From positions 1,684,501-1,748,500 of the forward strand of contig CP016269.1 of NCBI GenBank assembly GCA_001880285.1: a stretch of 64,000 bases of DNA, written 5' to 3'. Below the pieces are notes generated by a model. The model had not been told where the DNA came from, did no database searches, and saw only the letters and a list, made by a program, of their open reading frames with translations. The translations under genes were made by a program, and so were the position numbers. Positions 25,958-35,138 of this stretch are shown here, in pieces. This stretch comes from Flavobacteriaceae bacterium UJ101. GTDB taxonomy: Bacteria; Bacteroidota; Bacteroidia; Flavobacteriales; UJ101. Each line of letters begins with the position of its first letter. Positions within the stretch are counted from its first letter, which is position 1.

Positions 25958-28666
25958 GGTGATGGAAACGAGATTGAAGAAACAGTTGTTGTAGGGTATC
26001 AAGTAAGAGATGAAAGAACATTAGTACAAAACGTAACTGTTGTTAAAGAAGAAGCCTTAGAAGATTTACAAGCTAATTCTCCAGGAGAAATGTTACAAGG
26101 ACAATCTTCAGGAGTTCAATATACACAATCTTCAGGAGTTTTAGGGTCAGCAGGAGTTATAAATGTAAGAGGTATTGGATCATTAACAGGAGGTACTCAA
26201 CCACTTATTGTAGTTGATGGTGTTCCGATGAATGATGGAGGAGATAGTAGTATTTCTCTTTCATTGAATCAAGGAGGAAATACAGGGTTAAATCCATTAG
26301 CTGATATAAACCCAGATGATATTGCTACATTTACTGTCTTAAAAGATGCATCAGCAACAGCTATTTATGGATCTAGAGCAGCTAATGGTGTAATTATGAT
26401 TACAACAAAAAAAGGAAGAAGGAATAAAAATGCTCAAGTTTCTATTGATTATAATAATGGTTGGTCAACAGCTACTGATTTAATGGAAATGATGTCTGCT
26501 GACCAATATAGAACGTTTAGATCAGAGCAATTAACAGCAGCAGGACGCCCAACGACTCCAGAGGATTTTAGTCAAGATGGTTTTGATTGGCCTTCAGCGG
26601 TTGAAAGAACAGGTTACGTACAAACTGTAAATGCATCAGTAAGAGGAGGAGGAGAAAGAACTTCTTATTTTATTGGTGGAACTTATAGTGATCAAGAAGG
26701 GTTTATTTTAGGTAATGAACTAGAGCGACATGCAGCTAGAGTTAATTTAGAAACTAAAGCAACAGATTGGTTAACAGCAGGTATTAATATTGCTATTAAT
26801 AATAATAAATATGACCGAGTAGGTGTTGAAAACAGTACAGCAGCACCTTTTACTTCTGCTTTATTACAAAACCCTACTGTATCACCTTATGATGATGCAG
26901 GAAACTTTGTAAATACTGGGTTCATTCAAAATGTATTAGCTTTAGAAGCTTTAGATAGAAATGTGTTAGAATCTACAAGAACGTATGGAAATACATATTT
27001 AGAATTTAGACCGCTAAAAAATCTAACATTAAAAACAGATTTCGGTATTGATCGTTTAGATCAAGAAGAAAATCAACGTCAAGTTGAGTTGAACACTCCA
27101 GGAGGATATGCAATGAATCGAGTAGTTAATTTAAATAAGTGGTTGTGGACAAATACTTTAAATTATAAATGGAAGATAGGTGACAATCATAAATTCAATG
27201 TTTTAGGGGGTATCTCATATGAAGAATCTAAATTTAGTAGAACGCTTGTAGAAGGTACAGGTTTTGTTTTAGATTCTCAAGAAAATGTTTCAGGAGCATC
27301 AGAATTTCCTACTACTGCTCATAATGTAGAAAAGTATGGATTAGTTGGATATTTTTCTAGATTGAACTATGATTTATTTGATAGATATTTTTTAGAAGGA
27401 TCAATAAGAGTTGATGGGTCTTCTAAATTTAGTGCTGATAATCAATATGGAACATTCTGGTCAGTTGCTGGAGGGTGGTTGATTTCTGATGAAGCATGGA
27501 TGGAAAATAGCTTTTTTGATAAGTTAAAATTAACTACAAGTTATGGTGTGACTGGAAATGACCGAATAGGGTATTATAGATCGTTGAGACTATATGAATC
27601 AGATCCTTATAATGGAGGTGGAGGATTAACACCAGATGTTAATAACCCAGGAAATACTGATTTGAAATGGGAAACGAGTAAAATGTTTGATGTGGGAATT
27701 CAATCAAGATTCTTAAATAATAGAATTGGTTTAGATGTCGGATATTTTAATAAAAATATTGAAGATTTAATATTGAATTTACCACTAAATACATTAACAG
27801 GGTACTCTTCTGTTTTAAAGAATGTAGGTGAAATGAAAACAAATGGATGGGAATTTACTTTAAATACGGTAAACTTTGATACAAATGATTTTTCATGGTC
27901 TACAGATTTTAATATTTCATTTATAGAAAGTGAGATAGTATCATTATCTGAAGATTCAAATTTAGATTCTGAGGGAAGAAGATATGTGGCAGGATCTACT
28001 GTTCAAAGAGCTATTGAGGGAGAATCACCAAATAATTTTTATTTGATTCGTTATGCAGGTGTAAATCCAGAAACAGGTGATGCAGAATGGTTTACAAAAG
28101 ATGGAGAGAGAACGACAACGCCTACTCAAGATGATCGTGTTATTGCAGGAGATGCACAACCTGATTTCTTTGGAGGAATTAGAAACACGCTTAAATATAA
28201 AAACTTTGATTTATCATTTTTAATGAATTTCTCATACGGAAATGATATTTATGTTAGTGGATTACGTTTTACAGATAACCCAAATGGATCATTCAATAAG
28301 AGAACAGAATTAAATAATTATTGGAGACAATCAGGAGATAATGCATATTTACCGTCTTTAAGTAGTGCTACAATTGGAACTTTTAATCAAAGATCAACAT
28401 TACAAATGAAAGATGGTTCATATTTAAGAATGAAAAACTTAACATTAGGATTTACATTACCAGATAATGTATTAGATAAAGTAAATGTATTAGATAAAGT
28501 AAGATTTTATTTTACAGCAACTAATTTATTTACAATTAAAGATTCTGAGTTAGAAGGAATAGATCCTGAAGTTACAGATGATGTAAGTGCCTTAACCCAA
28601 GGAGAAACATTTTTTACAGCACCTCAATCTAAATCATATGTATTTGGTGTGAAGGTATCGTTCTAA
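25676..28666 (+). CDS. SusC/RagA family TonB-linked outer membrane protein, unit 2
   Basis: A 996-residue SusC protein: signal peptide to residue 23 (MRTKCTKILTLL...FAQ), regulatory-like domain to about 105, TonB-box-like EIEETVVVGYQ, plug (VLKDASATAIYGSRAANGVIMITTKKG) and barrel ending KVSF. I start at the ATG 25676 because the promoter lies inside the longer upstream frame and because the other four paralogues start with the same MR(T/K) peptide. From the start to about residue 93 the coding DNA is almost the same as in unit 3, but the plug and barrel belong to another subfamily (RagA-like with a canonical SusD partner). The partner gene follows after 18 bp. The substrate is unknown. Confidence 0.9.
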   Translation: MRTKCTKILTLLLVFVSAIMFAQIQVSGVVKDADGEPLPGAYVESESGESVETDVDGKYTITANQGEELTFSFIGMDDKVQKVSGNSMNITLGVGDGNEIEETVVVGYQVRDERTLVQNVTVVKEEALEDLQANSPGEMLQGQSSGVQYTQSSGVLGSAGVINVRGIGSLTGGTQPLIVVDGVPMNDGGDSSISLSLNQGGNTGLNPLADINPDDIATFTVLKDASATAIYGSRAANGVIMITTKKGRRNKNAQVSIDYNNGWSTATDLMEMMSADQYRTFRSEQLTAAGRPTTPEDFSQDGFDWPSAVERTGYVQTVNASVRGGGERTSYFIGGTYSDQEGFILGNELERHAARVNLETKATDWLTAGINIAINNNKYDRVGVENSTAAPFTSALLQNPTVSPYDDAGNFVNTGFIQNVLALEALDRNVLESTRTYGNTYLEFRPLKNLTLKTDFGIDRLDQEENQRQVELNTPGGYAMNRVVNLNKWLWTNTLNYKWKIGDNHKFNVLGGISYEESKFSRTLVEGTGFVLDSQENVSGASEFPTTAHNVEKYGLVGYFSRLNYDLFDRYFLEGSIRVDGSSKFSADNQYGTFWSVAGGWLISDEAWMENSFFDKLKLTTSYGVTGNDRIGYYRSLRLYESDPYNGGGGLTPDVNNPGNTDLKWETSKMFDVGIQSRFLNNRIGLDVGYFNKNIEDLILNLPLNTLTGYSSVLKNVGEMKTNGWEFTLNTVNFDTNDFSWSTDFNISFIESEIVSLSEDSNLDSEGRRYVAGSTVQRAIEGESPNNFYLIRYAGVNPETGDAEWFTKDGERTTTPTQDDRVIAGDAQPDFFGGIRNTLKYKNFDLSFLMNFSYGNDIYVSGLRFTDNPNGSFNKRTELNNYWRQSGDNAYLPSLSSATIGTFNQRSTLQMKDGSYLRMKNLTLGFTLPDNVLDKVNVLDKVRFYFTATNLFTIKDSELEGIDPEVTDDVSALTQGETFFTAPQSKSYVFGVKVSF

Positions 28667-28684
28667 TTAAAAAAAAGAAAACAA

Positions 28685-30100
28685 ATGAAAAAAATATTAT
28701 TCAGTATATTAACAATAGGATCATTGATGTCAATTTCATGTGATGATCAAATAGATGAACTCTCAGTTCCAGAGGATGATGTTGCTGGAGATTTAGTATT
28801 TAATTCTGAAACTGGAGCAAGAGCTGCCGTAAACGGATTATATTCAAAAATGCAAGATCCGGATGTATCTAATGGAAATGTTCAAGCTATGTCTGAATGG
28901 CAATCAGATAATGTTCGATTTGTAGGGTCCTTCCCAACATTTGTTGAAGTTTATACCTATAATACTTTGTCCAATAATACTAGTATAAATGGTATATGGA
29001 GAGATAGTTTTGAAACTATTGCGGCAGCAAACGTTGCAATTGAGAATATTCCTTTGGTAGAAGACGCTACTTTTACTGATGCGGAAAGAAATCAATTATT
29101 AGGAGAAGCAAAATTTGTGAGAGCATATGTTTATGCACAATTATTAGATTATTTTGCTCAACCATATTCACTAGATAATGGTGCTTCTTCAGGTTTGCCA
29201 ATAGTTGATTTTGTTTTTGATGGAACAAATAATGATGCATTTAACGCTTTAACAAGAAGTACAGTGAGTGAGGTAACTCAGTTTATTATAACAGATTTAA
29301 CAGAAGCAGAAGGTTTATTAGATGATAGTAGTAATGCCGTAGCATCTAAGGGTGCAGCTCAAGCAATGTTAGCAAGAATTTATTTAAATATGGATGATTA
29401 TGCAAATGCTGCAGATTATGCCACGAAGGTTATTGATAATGGTGCTTATGCTTTAGCAAGTGATTATTCTTTTTATAATACAACAGATAGAGAGTGGATA
29501 TTCACATTAGTAAACTCTTCTGAAGATAATGGTAGTACAAATGAAGGTTTTTCAGGATTATTCAATCCTACAGAAACTGGAGCTAGAGGAGATGCTCCTT
29601 TTTCTGATTATCTTATTGCATTATTTGAAGAGGAAGCTACAGATTTAAGATATACAGATTTAACGCAAACAGGTACTGATGCGTCTGGAATTTCAGATGC
29701 ATTATTTACGAGTAAATATCCTGATGGGGCAACGAAAACTGATAATGCCCCTTTAATTAGAATTTCTGAAATGTATTTAACACGCGCAGAAGCAAATGTT
29801 AAAGCGGGTAGTTCAGTAGGAGATACTCCTGATAATGATGTAAATAAAATTAGACAAAGAGCAGGTTTATCAGATTTAACGGGAGTTACTTTGGATCAAG
29901 TTTTAGATGAAAGAAGAAAAGAGTTGTGTTTTGAAGGTTTCCGAAGAATGGATTTATTAAGAAATAAAAGAAGTTTAAGACCAACAGGTGATCCACAAGA
30001 GGCTTTAGCAGCTTTTGGAGCTGATAAAACAATTTATCCAATACCTCAAAATCAAATTGATCAATCTGAAGGATCTATAACGCAGAACCCAGGATATTAA
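28685..30100 (+). CDS. SusD/RagB family surface lipoprotein, unit 2
   Basis: A 471-residue SusD-type lipoprotein with lipobox SISC (Cys19) and an acidic stretch DDQIDEL directly after it, the surface-export pattern. SusD features are AKFVRAYVYAQLLDYFAQPY, AAQAMLARIYLNMDDYANAADYATKVI, ISEMYLTRAEANVKAG and VLDERRKELCFEGFRRMDLLRN, then KTIYPIPQNQIDQSEG at the end. It is the canonical RagB/SusD type, as in unit 1, though the two are not close copies. It forms a two-gene operon with the preceding susC and ends at a strong terminator. It likely binds the ligand as a lid over its SusC. Confidence 0.9.
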   Translation: MKKILFSILTIGSLMSISCDDQIDELSVPEDDVAGDLVFNSETGARAAVNGLYSKMQDPDVSNGNVQAMSEWQSDNVRFVGSFPTFVEVYTYNTLSNNTSINGIWRDSFETIAAANVAIENIPLVEDATFTDAERNQLLGEAKFVRAYVYAQLLDYFAQPYSLDNGASSGLPIVDFVFDGTNNDAFNALTRSTVSEVTQFIITDLTEAEGLLDDSSNAVASKGAAQAMLARIYLNMDDYANAADYATKVIDNGAYALASDYSFYNTTDREWIFTLVNSSEDNGSTNEGFSGLFNPTETGARGDAPFSDYLIALFEEEATDLRYTDLTQTGTDASGISDALFTSKYPDGATKTDNAPLIRISEMYLTRAEANVKAGSSVGDTPDNDVNKIRQRAGLSDLTGVTLDQVLDERRKELCFEGFRRMDLLRNKRSLRPTGDPQEALAAFGADKTIYPIPQNQIDQSEGSITQNPGY

Positions 30101-30125
30101 TAAATAATATTTTGTATAAAATCAT

Positions 30126-30159
30126 AACCATCCTAAATTTAATTTGGGATGGTTTTTTT
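30126..30159 (+). terminator. Terminator of susCD unit 2
   Basis: AACCATCC pairs perfectly with GGATGGTT, with a T-run behind it. The stem is related to the unit 1 terminator (CCATC...GATGG), which suggests that whole units, not only the genes, were duplicated. Confidence 0.8.
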
Positions 30160-30209
30160 ATTATGGGCTATATTATTATTTTAAATAGTGTAATAAAAAT
30201 AGCTGAATG

Positions 30210-30287
30210 ATCCAAATGTGTAGATAAATAATCAAAATGTTTGGATAAATGATAAAAAAAAGCCATATTTGAGTTTTAACTCAAAAA
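30210..30287 (+). promoter_or_regulatory. Promoter and two inverted repeats of susC unit 3
   Basis: TTTG 30240-30243 and CATATTTG 30264-30271, 20 bases apart. TTTGAGTT...AACTCAAA overlaps the -7 box. ATCCAAA (30210-30216) and TTTGGAT (30240-30246) again have 23 bases between them, although the bases inside the spacer differ from unit 2. Confidence 0.65.
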
Positions 30288-30580
30288 CTAAGAATTACAT
30301 GAGGACAAAGTGTACAAAGATTTTGGCACTACTTCTAGTATTTGTTTCTACAATAATGTTTGCGCAAATACAAGTGTCAGGAGTAGTAAAAGATGCCGAT
30401 GGAGAACCACTTCCAGGAGCATATGTAGAAAGCGCAAGTGGTGAAAGTGTAGAAACCGATATAGACGGTAAGTATACCATTACAGCCAATCAAGGTGAAG
30501 AATTAACCTTTAGTTTTATAGGAATGGATGATAAGGTACAGACAGTATCAGGAAATTCTATGAATATAACTTTAGGAGCA
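30210..30580. repeat. Direct repeat, copy B (promoter plus susC 5' end, unit 3)
   Basis: Counterpart of 25587-25957 with the same order of sites and the same spacings. Identity covers non-coding and synonymous positions, so it is not explained by selection on the protein alone. Confidence 0.85.
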
Positions 30581-33500
30581 GGTGAAGGGAATGAGATTGA
30601 GCAAGTTGTTTTAACAGCCTTAGGTACAGAAAGAAAAAAAGATGATGACTTAACGGGTTCAACTGTTGTACAAACGGATGTATTGCAACGTTCAGGAGAG
30701 TCAGGAGTATTACAAGGATTGGCAGGTAAATCTTCAGGAGTTCGAATTACAAAGAATTCAGGAGACCCAGGAACAGGAGCTTTTATCCAAATTAGGGGTC
30801 AAAACTCTATTTTAGGTAGTAATCAACCATTAATTATAGTTGATGGAGTAATTGTTTCTAATACGGATACGAGAGGTGGAGCAACAGATTTTGCAACAGA
30901 TGGAGTATCACAACAGTCACGTTTAAATGATATTAACCCAGATGATATTGAAGATATGACGGTATTAAAGTCAGCTGCTGCAACTGCAATTTATGGTACT
31001 TCTGCGGCTAATGGTGCTATTATTATTAAAACTAAGTCTGGTAAATCGGGTAAAAGAGGTTGGAAAGGAGATGTTTCATTAGCTTATACTATGGATGAGA
31101 TTAATGAAAAATGGGATAAACAATCAACTTTTGGTCAAGGATATAATGGAAATTATTTAAATAATAGCCCAACAGGTTCAGGATTCTTTGCAGGAACTTC
31201 ATGGGGAGATAAAATTTCGTTGCGTTCAGGAGGTGCTGATGGAGTAGATACTTCAGGACAATATTTTGAAGCTGCTGATGGAACTAGATATTATCCTTAT
31301 GCTGTTAATGCTGATGGAACTTTACAAAAAAATTCGACAGCTACATATAATGGATCTAATGAAGATCAGATTTTTAGAAATAATGGAAGTACAAAAAATG
31401 TAGGTTTAGGTTTATCTTATGCAGGAGAAGATTCTAATACTTATATTGGAATATCAAATTGGGATCAAGAAGGTGTTGTAAGAGGTAGTGATTATTCACG
31501 TTCTACATTTAGATTAAACAATACAACAGCAGTTACGGATAAGTTAACATTTAGTATTGCTACTAACTATACATATAGTAGTTCAAATAGAATCCAACAA
31601 GGTTCAAATTTATCAGGTTTATATTTAGGATATTTGAGAACACCAGCAGATTTTGATAACAGTGATTATATTGGTACTTATTATGATGCTGCAGGGAATG
31701 CAAATTTAAATAGACAAAGAGGGTTTAGAAACTTTTTAGGATCAAGTAATCCAGCATATAATAACCCAGGATGGACCTTAAATCAGCAAAAAAATACGGC
31801 GAAAGTGAATCGTTTTATTATATCGCCTAAGTTAATTTATAAAATTAATGATCATTTAACAGCTTCAGCTACGTATGGTGTTGATTATTATGATGATAAA
31901 CGTGAGACGTTCTTCCCGACTAACTCAGCAGGAGATTTTCCAAATGGAATGTATCGTAGAGATGATATCAATGAAAAAATTGAGACAGTTAATGCCAATA
32001 TTTCAGGAGTTCATACTTTATCAGAAGGAATTGGTTTGAATTGGACAGCAGGTTATATGTTAGAAAATAATAAATTTGAAAGACTTTCTGGACAAATTCA
32101 AAATTTTGTAAATCCATTCCCAGATTTTAATACTTATAAAGATTTTGGAAATTCTGTAGCTGGAGATTCGTCTGTAGATCAATATACAGAACAAGTTAAA
32201 AAGCATGCTTTTTATGGAGTGGTTGGTTTAGATTTATTTGACCAAGTATTAATGGAATTTACAGGGCGTTTTGAAAGTCCATCTACTTTACCAAATGAAA
32301 CATTATTTTTCCCTTCAGCAGCTATTGGATGGAAATTCTCTGAAAATATAGAAAGTGATATTATTTCTTTTGGAAAAGTAAGATTTACATATGGAGAGGT
32401 AGCTGTTGAACCACCTGTTTATTTAACGAACCCAGAATTTGAAACGGCTGATGTTGGTTCTTCATGGGGAGATGCTTTAGATGGAGCTCAATATGGAAAT
32501 CCATTTGAGGAAAGCCGTATTAAAGCAAACCCTAATATTAAAGAGGAAAGAATTAGAGAATATGAAGCGGGGTTAGATTTAAAATTATTTAAAAATAGAT
32601 TTTCTATTAACACAACTTATTTTCATAGAAGAACAGAAGATGCTATTGTACAGCAGACTTTAGCACCAGCTTCTGGTTATGATTCTCAATATACAAATGA
32701 TGCAACCTTAACAAATAAAGGAATTGAAATTGATTTTGATGGAACAATTATTCGAAATAGTAATTTTAATTGGAAAGTATTTGGTAATTTTTCAAGTATA
32801 GATAATGATGTTAAGATGACCAATTCAGGAGATGTGTTTTTAGATGGTTTTTCAGGAACTTCTGCTGTAGCAATTAATGGTTATCCAATGAGTGCTTTAT
32901 ATGGTGGAGCTTGGGCTCGCGATACTAGTGGAAATATTATTTTAGATGCAAATGGATTTGCTTCAGCTGGAACGGAAGATCAAGTAATTGGAGATCCTAA
33001 TCCAGATTGGACAGGGGCTATTGGAACAGAGTTTAATTTTAAAGGAATTACTTTAAGTGCTTTAGTGGAGACCTCTCAAGGAAATCAAGTATGGAATGGT
33101 ACGAAAGGAGTATTATATTTCTTTGGAGTACATCCAGATACAGCAAATGAAGTTACGGTTTCAGCAGCTGATGCATCTAGTATAGTAAATGCAAATGGAA
33201 CAGCAATAAACAATTTATCTTATGCACGTCAAAATAGTGATGGAACTTATACGGTTCGAGGAAATTTACATGATTTTGGGGCAGGTAATGTGTTGTTAGA
33301 TCAAGAATGGTATACAGGAACTGGAGGAGGTTTTGGTCCTGTTGCAGAACAGTTTGTAGAAGATGGTTCTTGGGTTAAATTAAGAGAGATATCTTTAGGA
33401 TATGAGTTACCAAGTAAATTAGTAGATCGAATTGGACTTAAAAATGTTTCAATAGGAGTTACAGGACGTAATTTAGTGACATGGACTGATGTTGAAGGCT

Positions 33501-33607
33501 TTGATCCTGAATCAAACTTAACTGGTGCAGGAAAGGGTCGTGGATTGGAATATTTTACTAATCCAAGTACACGTTCATATTTATTTAATGTAAAAATAGG
33601 ATTTTAA
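30299..33607 (+). CDS. SusC/RagA family TonB-linked outer membrane protein, unit 3
   Basis: A 1102-residue SusC protein with the same N-terminal signal peptide and regulatory-like domain as unit 2, then a TonB-box-like EIEQVVLTALGTERKK, plug (VLKSAAATAIYGTSAANGAIIIKTKSG) and a longer barrel ending KIGF. The start at 30299 is chosen as for unit 2; the promoter lies upstream of it. The plug and barrel are close to unit 4 over their whole length (shared GRNL-W-D and TGA-KGRGL-YFTNP near the end), so units 3 and 4 come from one duplication. The N-terminal module, by contrast, matches unit 2 best. The partner, a SusD-like_2 type lipoprotein, follows after 11 bp. Confidence 0.9.
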   Translation: MRTKCTKILALLLVFVSTIMFAQIQVSGVVKDADGEPLPGAYVESASGESVETDIDGKYTITANQGEELTFSFIGMDDKVQTVSGNSMNITLGAGEGNEIEQVVLTALGTERKKDDDLTGSTVVQTDVLQRSGESGVLQGLAGKSSGVRITKNSGDPGTGAFIQIRGQNSILGSNQPLIIVDGVIVSNTDTRGGATDFATDGVSQQSRLNDINPDDIEDMTVLKSAAATAIYGTSAANGAIIIKTKSGKSGKRGWKGDVSLAYTMDEINEKWDKQSTFGQGYNGNYLNNSPTGSGFFAGTSWGDKISLRSGGADGVDTSGQYFEAADGTRYYPYAVNADGTLQKNSTATYNGSNEDQIFRNNGSTKNVGLGLSYAGEDSNTYIGISNWDQEGVVRGSDYSRSTFRLNNTTAVTDKLTFSIATNYTYSSSNRIQQGSNLSGLYLGYLRTPADFDNSDYIGTYYDAAGNANLNRQRGFRNFLGSSNPAYNNPGWTLNQQKNTAKVNRFIISPKLIYKINDHLTASATYGVDYYDDKRETFFPTNSAGDFPNGMYRRDDINEKIETVNANISGVHTLSEGIGLNWTAGYMLENNKFERLSGQIQNFVNPFPDFNTYKDFGNSVAGDSSVDQYTEQVKKHAFYGVVGLDLFDQVLMEFTGRFESPSTLPNETLFFPSAAIGWKFSENIESDIISFGKVRFTYGEVAVEPPVYLTNPEFETADVGSSWGDALDGAQYGNPFEESRIKANPNIKEERIREYEAGLDLKLFKNRFSINTTYFHRRTEDAIVQQTLAPASGYDSQYTNDATLTNKGIEIDFDGTIIRNSNFNWKVFGNFSSIDNDVKMTNSGDVFLDGFSGTSAVAINGYPMSALYGGAWARDTSGNIILDANGFASAGTEDQVIGDPNPDWTGAIGTEFNFKGITLSALVETSQGNQVWNGTKGVLYFFGVHPDTANEVTVSAADASSIVNANGTAINNLSYARQNSDGTYTVRGNLHDFGAGNVLLDQEWYTGTGGGFGPVAEQFVEDGSWVKLREISLGYELPSKLVDRIGLKNVSIGVTGRNLVTWTDVEGFDPESNLTGAGKGRGLEYFTNPSTRSYLFNVKIGF

Positions 33608-33618
33608 TTAAAGGTATT

Positions 33619-34926
33619 ATGAAAATAAATAGAATAAATAAAATATTGATACCGAGTTTTGTTGGGTTAACATTATTGGTATCGACTTCATGTGAAAGTG
33701 ATGTTAATGATTTAAATACAAGCCCGAATAGCTTTTCTTCTGTTGATGCTTCATTACAGATAGGTACGGCGGATTTAGCTACTGTTTTATTAGCATCATC
33801 AGACGCTAGTAGAATGGCTTCGATATATTCAAATCATACGGTTGGAGCAGGAGCTCAATGGGCATCAATAGAATCATATAATATTACAGCGGGAGATTTT
33901 GATAATGTTTGGAATAATGCATACCAACAAGGATTAAATCAATCTAGAAATGTAAAAGTACAGGCTATAGCAAATTCAGAAAATATATTAGCAGGAAGAG
34001 CATTAGTAGATGAAGCTATGTTTTTAGGAGAATTAACTGCTTTTTTCAATGATGTACCAGATGTACAAGCAACATATAACGATAACCCTGTTTATGATGC
34101 TCAAATAGAGGTGTTAAATTCAGTACAATCAAAATTAGATTCGGCTTCTACATATTTAGGAAGTAATAGTGTATCTTCAACTGGGATAGCCTCAGCTGGG
34201 ACTTGGGATGAAGTTATTCAAAGTTTAAAAGCACGTTATTATTTAATTCAAAAAGATTATGCTAATGCGTTAACAGCAGCTCAGTCAGGTATTTCATCAT
34301 CAGCAAATGATTATTCATCAGTACATGCAGATGTTGCAGGTCAGAAGAATTTATGGTATCAATTTGAAGCTGAACAAAGAACGGGAAATATAGTTGGAGA
34401 AGGAAGTTATTTATATAATTTATTAGATCCAGCAAATACTACAGTAACAAGAAATTTAGCTACTGCAGGAGATGAATTACGATTTGCTAATTATTTTAAT
34501 GATGGTAATGTAAATACAACAGGTGTATTTGCAGCAGATGCATCATTTCCTATTGTTTCATGGTATGAAACCAAATTAATAGAAGCAGAAGCAGCTCATA
34601 GAACAGGAGATGAAGGAACAGCATTAACTGCTTTAAATGAAGTTAGAGCCGCATTAGCTACGGAGTTTGGAGGAGAATTTCCTGATGCTTCTTCAAGTGG
34701 TGATGATTTATTGAAGGATATATTAGAAGAGAAGTATATTACTTTGTTCTGTCAAACACAAGTAGCTCATGATTTAGCTAGAACAAATAACTTTATAGGA
34801 GTTCCAGCAAAAACAGGAGCAGATTTACCAGTTAGATTTTTGTATCCTCAAGTTGAGATTAATTCAAATTCTAATATACCTACAACTAGACCAGGTATTT
34901 TTGTCCCAACAACAATAAATCAATAA
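33619..34926 (+). CDS. SusD-like (SusD/RagB-related) surface lipoprotein, unit 3
   Basis: A 435-residue lipoprotein with lipobox LVSTSC (Cys25 by position) followed by ESDVND. It belongs to the divergent SusD-like_2 group rather than canonical SusD. Signs are TSPNSFSSVDASLQIGTADLATVL at the start, the SLKARYYLIQKDYANALTAAQSG helical repeat, WYETKLIEAEAAHRTGDEGTALTALNEVRAAL and LLKDILEEKYITLFCQTQVAHDLARTNNFIGVP at the end. It is clearly paralogous to the unit 4 partner, which has the same phrases. It forms an operon with the preceding susC, is followed by a terminator, and should form the lid of the unit 3 importer. Confidence 0.85.
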   Translation: MKINRINKILIPSFVGLTLLVSTSCESDVNDLNTSPNSFSSVDASLQIGTADLATVLLASSDASRMASIYSNHTVGAGAQWASIESYNITAGDFDNVWNNAYQQGLNQSRNVKVQAIANSENILAGRALVDEAMFLGELTAFFNDVPDVQATYNDNPVYDAQIEVLNSVQSKLDSASTYLGSNSVSSTGIASAGTWDEVIQSLKARYYLIQKDYANALTAAQSGISSSANDYSSVHADVAGQKNLWYQFEAEQRTGNIVGEGSYLYNLLDPANTTVTRNLATAGDELRFANYFNDGNVNTTGVFAADASFPIVSWYETKLIEAEAAHRTGDEGTALTALNEVRAALATEFGGEFPDASSSGDDLLKDILEEKYITLFCQTQVAHDLARTNNFIGVPAKTGADLPVRFLYPQVEINSNSNIPTTRPGIFVPTTINQ

Positions 34927-34968
34927 AAAAATAGAATATAATTAGCTCAAAATTTAACTAAGATAATT

Positions 34969-35003
34969 TTAAAATCCAGAGAAATTTATTCTCTGGATTT
35001 TTT
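34969..35003 (+). terminator. Terminator of susCD unit 3
   Basis: AAAATCCAGAGAA pairs perfectly with TTCTCTGGATTTT around a 5-base loop, followed by T residues. The 13-bp stem is one of the strongest in the window. Confidence 0.85.
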
Positions 35004-35076
35004 AATTTTATAAGATTTAATCAAAAAAAACAAAAACATTCCATTTGTAAAATAATGGGGTTGAATCGTGCAATTC

Positions 35077-35124
35077 TTTGGATAAGTGTATGAAAAAAAT
35101 AAAATTTGGGTATAATAAACTCAA
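35077..35124 (+). promoter_or_regulatory. Promoter and inverted-repeat operator of susC unit 4
   Basis: TTTGGAT at 35077-35083 is placed as in units 2 and 3, and AAAATTTG (35101-35108) lies 20 bases after TTTG. The inverted repeat is TTTGGGT...ACTCAAA: the arms still pair through a G-T wobble although the loop differs. The ATCCAAA left arm seen in units 2 and 3 is missing. Confidence 0.55.
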
Positions 35125-35138
35125 AAAAACTTTTTTCT

